NCBI GenBank assembly: GCA_025463215.1
Contig: JAOBWF010000085.1
Location: 1 to 64,000 of the forward strand
Direction of reading: 5' to 3'
Length of the DNA: 64,000 nucleotides
Source: Acidobacteriota bacterium
Lineage (GTDB): Bacteria; Acidobacteriota; Vicinamibacteria; Vicinamibacterales; CAVVIG01
Under the pieces are notes generated by a model. The model was not told the DNA's origin. It saw nothing but the letters and a program-made list of their open reading frames with translations, and made no database searches. Position 1 is the stretch's first letter, and each line of letters opens with the position of its first letter. The position numbers and the translations under genes were made by a program. Positions 11,241 through 23,200 of this stretch are shown piece after piece.

Positions 11241-14200
11241 ATGCACGGCCGACCGCACCGACGGTACAGACCGTTCGGCCTCCTGGGCATTGTTGCTACC
11301 TTATTCCTGCTCGCCGGCCCGATGCCGCGCGCGGGCACCGTCACGCTCTTCGGCCCCCGCACTCTTACCCGCACGACCGGCGCTCCGAATGTCTTCACGT
11401 TCAATTTCGTAACCGGCGCCGCCGCCGCGCCATACGTTCTCCATATCGACAACCACGGCGTGACCAGCGGCGTCGTGACATTGAATGGCGTCCAGATCCT
11501 CGGTCCCAACGACTTCAAGGCGTCGGGCCGCGACGACTGGATGAAGGATCGCGACTGGGACGACGACGACTGGTACCGCGACGGGAGCTCGGGCCAGGAT
11601 CGCGGCGACAAGGACCGCAAGGCCGGCGACAGCAAGGATCGCCGGGACGGCGCCGACAACGATCGCAAGGACCGGGACGACGAGTGGCGCGGCGATCACG
11701 ACTGGAAGGCGGTAATCGAGCGCACCGTGTCACTTCGCCCGACCGGCGGCAACGTCCTGCGGATTGAACTGCGCAGCAAACCCGGGACCCATCTGTCGGT
11801 CCGGATCGACGGCACCGCGGCGGTCACCGATACGACGCCGCCGGTGATCACGGCGGTCGTGAGCCCCGCGCCGAACAGCGCCGCCTGGAACCGGACCGAC
11901 GTGCAGGTCAGCTTCGTCTGCAGCGACACCGGCTCCGGGATTGCGACCTGCCCGGCGGTGCAGACCCTGTCGACCGCCGGCGCGAATCAGATCGTGCGCG
12001 GGACCGCGACGGACAAGGCCGGCAACACGGCCGTCGCGACCGCGACGGTGTCGATCGACACGACGCCGCCGACGATCACGGCGGCGGTGTCCCCCGCGCC
12101 CAACGCGAGCGGCTGGATCGGCTCCGACGCCACCATCACGTTCACATGTCAGGACGCACTGTCGGGGATCGCCTCCTGTCCGCCGCCGATCGCGGTCACG
12201 GTCGACGGCGCCCAGACGTTTACCGGAACTGCGCGCGACCGCGCCGGCAACGACGCCACGGCCGCGATCACGGTCACCATCGTCAAGACCGGGCCATCGA
12301 TCGTCGCGGCTGCGGCGCCGCCGCCGAACGCGAACGGCTGGAACCGTACGCCGGTGATCGTGACGTTCATCTGCAGCAGCGCGGCGGGAACCGAGGCCTT
12401 GGCCTGCCCTGCGCCGGTATCGGTGACCGCGGAGGGCGCGAATCAGGTGATCACGCGGTCGGTGGTCGACGCCGCCGGCCGGAAGGCCGACGCGAGCGTC
12501 ACGCTCAATATCGACACGACCGCACCGGCAATCACCGCCGCCGTGTCGCCGCCGCCGAACGCCGGCGGCTTCGTCGACTCCGATGCGACGGTGACGTTCA
12601 CGTGCACGGACGCAGGATCCGGAATCGCCGCGTGTCCCGAGCCGATCACCATCACCACCGAGGGGCCGCAGACGCTGACTCGCGCGGCTATCGATCGCGC
12701 GGGCAACGAGGCCACCGCGACGGTCACGCTGCAGGTCGTCAAAACGCGGCCGTCGATCACGGCAACGACGGCTCCGGCGGCGAACGCGAATGGGTGGAAT
12801 CGGACGGCCGTCGTCGTCTCGTTCGCCTGCAGCGGGTCGCTCGCCTGTCCGTCGCCGGTCACCGTCACGACGGAAGGCGCCAATCAGGTGATTACGCGGT
12901 CGGTGGTCGACGCGGCCGGCCACACCGCTGCCGCGACGGCGACGCTGAACATCGACACGACCGCGCCGGCACTCACCGCCGCCGTGTCGCCGCCGCCGAA
13001 CGCCGGCGGCTTCGTCGATTCCGATGCGACGGTCACCTTCACGTGCACGGACGCAGGATCCGGAATCGCCGCGTGTCCCGAGCCGATCACGATCACCACC
13101 GAGGGTCCGCAGACGCTAACGCGCGCGGCGGTCGATCGCGCGGGCAACGAGGCGACGACGACGGTCACGCTGCAGGTGGTCAAGACGCGGCCGTCGATCA
13201 CCGCCACCATCACTCCGGCGGCGAACGCGAACGGGTGGAACCAGACGGCCGTCGTCGTCTCGTTCGTCTGCAGCGGCTCGCTCGCGTGCCCGTCGCCGGT
13301 GACGGTGACGACCGAAGGCGCGGATCAGGCGATCACCCGGTCGGTGGTCGACACCGCCGGCCACACCGCCGCCGCGACGGTGACGCTGAACATCGATACC
13401 ACGCGTCCGACGATCGCCGCCGCGGTTTCTCCGACGCCGCGTCCCGATGGAACGGTCGACGGCGGCGCGACGGTGACGTTCACGTGCAGCGATGCGCTGT
13501 CGGGAATCGCGTCCTGTCCGCCGCCGGTAACGATTGCCGCGGCAGGACCGTCGACGGTCGCGCGCACCGCCGTGGATCGCGCCGGCAACGAGGCGACGGC
13601 GACCGTCTCGGTGACGGTGAACACCGCCTCGGCGGCGCCGACGATCTCGGCGACGGTGACGCCGCCGGCCAATGCGGATGGCTGGCATCGCGGTGACGTG
13701 GTCGTCACCTTCGTCTGCGCCGGCGGATCGGGGGCGCTCTCGTGTCCCGCCCCGGTCACGGTGACGACGGAAGGTGCCAACCAGGTGATCGCGCGTTCGG
13801 TGACCGACGCGGCCGGCCACAGTGCGAGCGCCGCCGTCACGCTGAACATCGACAGGTCGGCGCCTGTGGTCACCGCCACCGCATCGCCGGCCGCCAACGC
13901 GGCAGGGTGGCATCGTGGCAACGTCGTGGTCAGCTTCGCGTGCCGCGACGCGCTGTCCGGGGTGGCGTCCTGTCCGGCGCCGATCACCGATTCGTCGGAA
14001 ACCGGCGGCCAGATTACCGGAACCGTGACCGATCGCGCCGGCAACACTGCGACGGCCGCGCTGCTGGTCAAGATCGACAGGGCACCGCCGACGATCGTCA
14101 TCACGACGCCAGCCGACGGTGCGAGCGTCGAGACCTCGTCCACCGTTGTGAGCGGCACGATCGTCGATTCGCTCTCCGGCATCGCCTCGGCCGCCTGCGG

Positions 14201-17200
14201 CGACGCGAGCGCCACGGTGACCGCGGGCGGCGCGTTTACGTGTCCGGCGGTGCTGATTGATGGACAGAATGCGCTGGCGGTGTCGGCGATCGATGCCGCC
14301 GGCAACGTCGCGACGTCGCAGCTCAGCGTCACCCTCACCGTGAATCATCCGCCCGTTGCCGACGCGGGGGCCGGATACAGCGGCGCCGTCGGCGCACCGC
14401 TGTCGTTCAGCGGCGCCGGTTCGGCCGACCCTGACCACGACTCCTTGTCCTACGCATGGAGCTTCGGCGACGGCGCCACGGGGTCCGGTGTCACCGTGAC
14501 GCACACCTACAGCCGCGTGGGCGCGTACGACGTGACGCTGACCGTCACCGACGCGAAAGGGCTGTCGCGCACGGCCACGACAAGCGCATCGATCGTGCAG
14601 CCGAACCGTGCGCCGGTGGCGACCGCGAACGGGCCGTATACGGGCATCACCGGGACGCCGTTGACCTTCAGCGGCTCGGCAATCGATCCGGACAACGATC
14701 CGCTGACGTATGTCTGGAGCTTCGCCGACGGCGGCACCGCATTCGGCAGCACCGTGTCGCATACGTATACGGCCGCGGGCGCATCGACGGCGACCCTGAC
14801 CGCGAGCGACGGTCAGTTGAGCGGCACGGCGACCGCATCCGTGCAGGTGTCGCTGGCCAATCGTCCGCCGACTGTTACTGCGGGCGGTCCGTACACCGGC
14901 GTCAGCGGCGCGGCGGTCGCCTTCGCCGCGACCGGGTCGGATCCTGATGGCGACGCATTGACCTACCGATGGGATTTCGGCGACGGCACGAGCGCCGCGG
15001 GCAGGACGGCCACGCACACGTTCGCGCAGCCTGGCACATTCGAAACTGTTGCGACAGTGAACGACGGCCGCGGCGGTTCGACGTCGGTCGCGGCGGCCGT
15101 GACGATTGCGCAGGCGAACCGCGCGCCGCACGCCGCGGCCGGCGGGCCGTACGCCGGCCAGGCGCGATCGCGACTGTTGTTCACGGCGGCATCCTCGTCC
15201 GATGCCGACGGCGACACCCTGACTTACGCCTGGACATTCGGCGACGGCTCGACCGGCACCGGCGTCGCGCCGAACCACGGCTACGCGGCCGCCGGCGTCT
15301 ACACCGCATCCGTGACGGTGGCCGACGGCCGCGGCGGACACGATTCGGCGTCAACGGAAGTCACGGTCGTCGCCCCGCCGGCTGTGGAGAACGGGCCGCC
15401 GATCGCGCGCCCCGGCGGGCCGTACTCGTCGGCAGCAGCGGTCGTCGTTGCGCTGAACGGCAGCGCCTCGTCCGATCCCGACGGCGACCCGCTCAGCTAT
15501 GTCTGGACGTTCGGAGACGGCAGTTCGGGGACGGGGCCGTCGCCCGCGCATGTGTACGCGAACGCAGGCACGTTCACGATTGCGCTGGCCGTCAGCGACG
15601 GCCACTCACACACCGTGGTCGCCGAGACATCGGCCACCGTGTCGGCGGCGACCGATCGCGCGCCGCCGAGCGTGTCGCTCAGTGCGCCCGCGCGGGTTCT
15701 GCCGGGCACCGAGGTGCTCGTCACCGCGACGGCGACGGACAATGTCGGCGTCGAGTCGGTCACCATCGAGGTCGACGGCGGATCGCCGGGCGCGATTACG
15801 ACGCCGCCGTATCAGCGCCTCGTCGTCATTCCGGCGGTTGCCGCCCCGGGCGCGACGATCCGGGTGCGTGCGACCGCGGTCGACGCCGGCGGCAACCGCG
15901 GCACCGCCGACGCGACGATCACGATCGATGCCGCACCCGATGGCGAGAAGCCGGTCGTCACGTTGAACGCGCCGGCGGAGGCGACACCGGGGTCGCAGAT
16001 TCATCTCACCGCGACCGCGGCGGACAACGTCGGCATCGCGTCGGTCGACTTCAGCGCCGACGGCGCGCCGATCGCGACGGTCCCCGCCGCGCCGTACGAA
16101 TCGACCTACAGCGTGCCGGCGACCGCGACGCCGGGCGCGCAGTTGACGTTCACCGCGCGCGCATCCGATTTCACCGGCAACGATGCGACGGCGACGGCCA
16201 CCGTCGCCGTCGTGCAGACGGCGGACACGACACCGCCGGTCGTGACCGTCTCCGCGCCGGCAGTGGTGGCCCCGGGCGCCGGCTTGAACATCACCGCCGA
16301 CGCGTTCGACAGCGGCGGCATCGCGAGCGTCGAGTTCTACGTTGACGGCGTCCGCATCGCCACGGTGGCGCAGCCGCCTTACCGCGCCGCGTTCGCGGTG
16401 CCGCCGACCGCAGTCCCCGGCTCGATTCTGCGCGTCGAGGCGCGCGTGTCGGACTTTGCCAACCTCGAGGGCCGCGCCGCGGCTCAGACGATCGTTGGCG
16501 CGGCGGCCGGTGCGCTGGTCATCGGCGAGGTGTTCGACGACAGCACCGGCCTGTTGCTCGCGGGCGCCGCCATCACGCTGAGCGGCGCCGATTCGAGCGG
16601 CGTCGCCTACACGGAGAGCGCGACAACCGATGCGCGTGGCAGGTTCATGCTTCGCGCCGCCGGCGGACACGGTATCGTCAGCGTCACCCGGAACGGCATG
16701 ACGCAGGTCGATCGCGCCGTCGATCTGCAGAACGGCGCGGTGGTCGAACTGCTCGACAGCCGGCTGACCCCGCTGGCGACGCCAATGACGCTGTCCGGCG
16801 TGCTGGGCGGCGCCGCGACGAGCGGCGCGGCGAGCATCAGCGTTCCCGCCGGCGCAGCGCCGGGCGCCGTCACGCTCACCTTGACGCCGGTGTCGGCGCA
16901 GGGGCTTCAGGGCCCATTGCCGCTCGGCTGGGCGCCATTGGCGGCACTCGACATCGCCCCGCACGCGATGGCTCTTCACGGCGCGATCGTCTCCGTGCCG
17001 AACGCGCGGCACGCGGCGGCCGGCACGCCGTTCGTACTCGCGCAGTGGGACGCGGCGGCGGCCGTCTGGCGCGCCGTCGGCGACGCTTCGGTCTCTGCCG
17101 ACGAGCGGACCGTTCAAGGCACGATCGAGCTCACCGGAGCGTTGGCAATCCTCGTCGCCGACACGCTGCCCTCGGCGCCGATCCATCCGAACAGCGGTGA

Positions 17201-20200
17201 CCTGCTCGCTGGTGTCGCCGCCGCGTCGATCGCCGCCGATGCGCTGTCGCTGGTGACGCCGACGCCGAAGGTCATCTTCTACAGCCCCGGGGTGAAGTCG
17301 GATGTGGTGGCCGCTTCGACTGCGGCGGCGCCGCTGCCGAGCGGCACCGTCGTGTGGTCACGGATTACCGAGTCCTACCGGTTCGTCGCCGGCGGCGAAA
17401 CCCATCCGGAGCCGTACACCGCCGACCTCGTCTTCTACCAGCGCCCGCTCGATGCCACGAGCCAGAGCGCCAGCTACGTGGTCTCGCCGTCGCTCGTGTT
17501 CGATCCGCTGACGCTTGCGGACGGTGTGATCAAGGTGGAGCTGTTCGCGAGGCCGGACGTCGCCACACCGATCGCGGCCATCGGGCCCGACGGCGGTCTG
17601 CTCACCGCGGCAACGGGTGAGTCGATCCAGGTTCCGTCCGGCGCCGCCGCGGGTGCGGTGCCGGTACAGATCGCCGGCCTCGAGGTCGACGAACTGGGCA
17701 TGCCGGTTCCCGATGGCCTCGAATGGCTCGGGGGCATGCGGCTGACGTTCACTGGCGCGCTCGCACAGCCGGCGATCGTGTCGGTGCCGGTGCCGCCGCT
17801 GCTCGGCGACGCGACCGGGATTCTCCTCGTCCGTCTTCAGGAACTGCAGGAACGCACCCGTCTCGTGCTCGTCGGCGGGGCGCACATTGTCGGCAACCGC
17901 ATCGTCTCGACCGTCAGCCTCGAGGGCGCGAGCCAGCAGTTCGAAGGCGTCCGCACCGCTGGACGCTACGCGTTCGTGCACACGACGGCGCTGGTCGGTT
18001 TCGCTGCCGGACTGGTGACCGGGGTCGACGACCTGCCGTTTGTCGGTGCACTTGTCACGACGCCGACGCTGCCGATCGTTTCACAATCGCGCGGCGCCGC
18101 GGGTTACATCGCCGCCGCCGCGGTAGGGTCTGCCGTCTTGACCGCGACCGATCTGGCGCGGGCTGACGCCTCGACCGGCGCGCTGACCTTGGCCAGGCAG
18201 GACGAGGTGCGCGCCCTGGATCTGCATCTCGTCGCGCAACCCCCGCGTGTGACATCGATCCTGCCGTCGAACGCATCGACGAACGTGTCGCCGACGACCG
18301 CCGTGGTGATCACGTTCTCCGAGGCGATCGATCCCGAATCGGTCTCGGGTGCGCGCGCTGCCAACATCGTGCTCGCCGGCGCCGACGGCGCGGTGGTGCC
18401 GGCGACGCTGGCGCTCTCGTCGGGCAACTCGGTCGCGACGCTGCGGCCGATCGCGACGCTGGAAGCGAACACCGCGTACACCGCCAGCGTGACGGCGGGC
18501 GTCAAGGACCTCTCCGGCTACGCGCTCGCTCCGCCGGCCTCCGCCGCCTTCACCACGCTCGACACGGTTCCGCCGCTGCCGCCGGCGGCCGGAGCGGTCA
18601 CCGCCGACATCCCGGTGAACGGCGCCACCACCGTGCGCGCATCGCAGGGCACCGCCGGTGCGCACGATCACGTCACCCTCGTCAACCTGACGACCGGCCA
18701 GATCTCGCCGGTCATTGTCCTCGGCAACGGCGCCTTCACCACGACCATTGCCGCTTCCGCCAAGGACAAGCTGCGCCTCCGCATCGTCGACGATGCCGGA
18801 AACGAGACCGCGGTCGATCTCGCGCGTTTTTCGCGGATCAACGCCGACGGCAGCGTGTCGGCAGCGGTGGGCACGGAGGGCGGTCACGTGAGTGGGCCCG
18901 GCGGCACGGCCGTCGACATCTCGCCGGGAACGTTCCCGGACGGCGCGATCGTGACGATCAATCCGGTGACCGAAGCCGAGTTCCCGGTGCAGCTCACCGC
19001 CGCGCAGAAAGCGTTTCTGAGTTACGCCGGCGGCGTCCGCGTCGATTTCGGCGGCGTCACGCCAGCCAAGTACGTCAACGTCTCGATTCCGGCCGGCCCC
19101 GACGATCATCCGGGCGAGCAGTGGGTGGTCAGCGCCGCGACCGAAGTCAACGGCCGCATGGTCCTCAACGTCGTCGACACGGCCAAGCTGATTGCCGGGC
19201 GGATCCAGACGTCGTCACCGCCGTGCCCGGGCGTCACCGGCAGCGCGGTCTACGGCATCCACAAGTCGAAGCGTGCCTTCGGCCTCAACTACGGGCAGAT
19301 GTACGCGAGCGGCTGGGGCGGGCTGCAGGTCGACACGCAGGTCACCGACGAGTCGATCTTCTTCATCGACCTGCCGTTCCTGTCGTACACGCCGTCGCTG
19401 CCGACGCCGATGTGCCTGCCGACCCTGTCGGGCAACGTCAGCGTCGGCGCCAATCGTCAGCGCGTGACGATTCCGGCGGCCGCACTGGCGCCCGCCGACC
19501 GTGAAGTCGTGATCACGAGCGAGGACGGCAACGGTCTGCCGACCGCTTCGCACTTTCCGAAGAACAGCGTCTACTACACGTTCGAAGTGCCGGGGAAGGA
19601 CACCGACTCCGTCTCGGTGTTCGTCACCGATTCGACGACGCCGCTCGGCAGCCCGACACCGGTGCCCAATGTCCGCGTCAGCCGCGCCACCGCGACCTCG
19701 GTGCTGGTCGCGTTCAGCCCGGACGTGCTGAAGAGCCCCGGCGTCACGCAGGTCACCATCCACAACGCCAGGACCGGCATCGACACCGCATTCCTGCAGG
19801 CGCAGGTCAATTACGTCGTGTCGGTGCCCGGCCCAGCCGGCTCGGTGTCGGCGGTGCGCGTCATCGACGTCGACGGCGCCGTCCGCCAAATTGCCAACTT
19901 CACCGTCTCGTCGCCGAGCGGACCCGAACGGCTGATGGTCAAAGCGGTCGCCGGCACCATCGATCCGACGTGGGCCCAGCTCGACGATCTGCCGCCGGCG
20001 GACGTTCCGTTCGGCGCCCGCGGCGTGGTCGACGTCGTGATCACCGTTGCGAGGCCGGGCCTCGGCCAGCACGATATCCATGTGCCGGCCGACGCGCGGG
20101 TCGACGGCGGCTTCAACATCGGCGTCGACGCGCTGCTGACGGACACCTTCTCGGTCAAGCAGGTCTACGCCAATCACGACGGGACCAACACCAGCGTCGA

Positions 20201-23200
20201 CTCGGTCAAGATCCCGACCTTCAGCGTCACGGTGTCGAACCCGGTCACCGGAACGGTGCTGCGCACCTTTGTCGTCCGGGCGCCGGGCGCGGGGGACGAG
20301 CTCAACCTCGGCACCATCACCGACGACGTGCAGGCGCCGTACATCACCGCCAGCCCGTCGCGTCCGCAGAGCTTCGACCCGGCCGCGCCGCTCGCATTCA
20401 CGTTCTCGGAGTCGATGGACGCGGCGAGCGTGCAGTTGAACATGACCGTGCAGCAGGTGGGCGGCGCCATGGTCGCCGGCCACTGGCGCATGTCGGACGG
20501 CGATCGGGTCGCGACGTTCAAGCCGGACGAGCCGCTGCGCATCGGCGAGTCGTATACGGTGACGTTCAACGGGCCGGCGTCCGGCAGCGGCGCCGCGCTC
20601 ACGTCCAATCCGGGCTGGATCACCGATCGCGCCGGCAACCCGCTGTCGAAATACACGCTGACGTTCAAGACGTTTCTGCCGCGGATCATCACGCACTTCC
20701 GCATCGACAACGACGATCCGGCCTACGCGGCCGCCGCCAGCAAGCCGGACATGCCGTTCCGCGACGCCGCCATTCGGCGCAAACGGCAGCCGAACGGCAC
20801 GCTGTCCACGTCGCTGGTCGCCGTCACCGGTTCGGCGCACGGCTCCAAGCTGGTGATGATCGATGCGTCGGACCCGGCGGCGATGTTCGTGACCGGCCGC
20901 ACGCCCGGCGGCAACTTCAAGCAGCAGGTCACCCTGGTGCCCGGCATCGGCACCGGCGGCATCCAGCCGCTGACGCTGAAAGCGCCGTTCCACTGCGGCA
21001 ACGGCCCGCAGTCGAGCACCTTCACCGGCGACCTCGCCGTGACGACGTCGTTCAATTCGTTCTTCAGCTACATCTCGTTCTTCGACGTCACGCGGCCGGA
21101 CGATCCGTGCCTCCTCAGCGACAAGCTGTTGAGCGCCACGCCGGATTTCATCTCCGACTTCTCGCGACGCGGCACCGTCAGGGCCGCGGGCTATGCGCGG
21201 GCCGTCGGCGTCATTCCCACCGCCACCGGATTCGAGGCCTACGTCAGCGTCGGCGAAGTCGGTGCGATGGCGGTCGACGCGGGCAAGAACATCCCTGAAG
21301 TGCTGCCGGACTCGCGGCAGCTGGAAGGGCTCCACTCGGGCGATTATCGCGACCTCGCGGTGTTCAACGATCGGATGCTCGCGGCCGACCAGGGCGGCAA
21401 CCGGCTCGACCTGCTCGACGCCAACCTGACGCTGCTGTCGTCGCTCGACGTCGCCGGCGGACCGCGACGCGTCACCGTCGCCGAAGGGTTCGCCGTCGAC
21501 GAGAACGGCGACGGCTCGATCGCCGCCGACGAGATCAAGGATATCGCCGTCGTCGGCGAGGACGATCCCGGCCTCCTCGCGTCGCACGTGGAGATCGTCG
21601 ATATCACCAACGTCGAGTCGCTCCATTCGATCGGTTCGGTCGCCGTCGACGGCGTGGTCCGGGACATCGAGGTCGACGCCGACCGTCACCGCGCCTTCGT
21701 CGCCACCTACACCAATGCCGGCGGCAAGCTGTACGTCCTCGACCTCGGGCATCTCGCGCAGCCTGCGGTTCAGTGGTCGATCGCGCTGACTTCGCCGGCC
21801 TACAACCTCACGCTCGACAAGGAACGCGGTCTGCTCTACGTCGCGACAGACGACGGCATCGACGCGTGGTCGGTGTACGACAACTGCTGCGATCTGGCGA
21901 TCGACTTCGTGCCGAAGCCCTCTCCCGATCCCACCGGCGATCGCGACACGCTGGTGGTCCGCGAGAAGGCCGCCCTCCAGCAGGGGATTGCCGCCGGCCT
22001 GGTCGCCGCCGCCGCGTGTCCGGGCGGCGTCTCCGGCGTGATGATGCTGGAGCAGGGAAGCGGCGCCTGTCTGTGGGATCCGGCCGGCCCCGCCGCCGGC
22101 TGCGGCAAGAATCCGAACTATCAGCCCGGGCTGAGCGACCACGACTTCGAGGTGTTCCTGACCGGCGGTGTGAACAGCTGCATCACCGGCAAGTTGACCG
22201 AACAGTTCGTCGACGCCTCCGGCGGGCGCAAGCTGATTCTGCTGCCCGACGGCTCGAAGATGAAGTTCGAGGACATCAGCTTCTTCCCGGTGTCGCAGGC
22301 GGCGTTCGTCAGCGGCGAGCTCGACCTCGATCTGCCGCCAAATTCCGGCGGTGACGACACCTACGGCGACCACGGCCTCGGTCGTCAGCAGCTGCTGCTG
22401 AAATGGCTGCTCGAGGGCGAGTGGGTGTCGGTGATCCCGTACAACCTCGGCGGCGCCGACCTGAACAGCATCCTCAAGAAGGTGAAGGTGCCGGCGCTCG
22501 AAGGCTATGAGTGGTCGAAGCTTCAGGAGTACGCCTTCGTCAAGTCCACCGCGCTCGTCCGCATCAAAGGCGCCGCCGATCCCGCGACCGCGCTGCACAA
22601 GCTGTTCATCAAGCAGCTGCACGGGGCCGGCAAAGCGGGCATCCGCGCGGCCCTGGCGCGAATGGTTGCCGACGATGCGGCACGGACGCGGATCCTCACC
22701 GACCTCGATCGCGGCCGATACCGCACCGACGGCTGCATCGCCGTCGACCCGCTGAACCAGGATCCCTCGGCGTGGCGCACGGTTCCGTGCAGTTCCTTCG
22801 AGGAATGGGTCGCCTCGGCCGCCGCCCTCACGCTGCGCGGCACCAGGCTGCCGCTGTTCACCGTGGCCGACGTGCAGAAGATTCATCGCTTCTATCGCGT
22901 CAAGGCGGACCGCGAGCACATCGTCGACGAAGTCAAGGCCGACGCCTTCGTCAAGGGCGTGTGGGATTTCATCACCGATGCCGAGATCCGGACGAAGGCG
23001 GCGTTCGTCGACGCGACCACCGGGCCGCACCCGGATCCGCGAGCGGCGGTGCGCCTTGGCAACATCACGACGGTCACCAGCCATACCGCGACCGAACGGG
23101 GCGCGACCCGTCTGCAGCTGGTGCCGCACGTCTCGAACCGCGGCTTCGTCACCGCGCAGGCGGTCGAAGTAACGATGTGGACCGGCGTGACCGCCGCCGG

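Noticed and set aside
11685-11694. RGD cell-attachment tripeptide in the charged insert of giant protein 1
   Set aside because: Expected by chance in an Arg/Gly/Asp-rich low-complexity segment; no supporting context.
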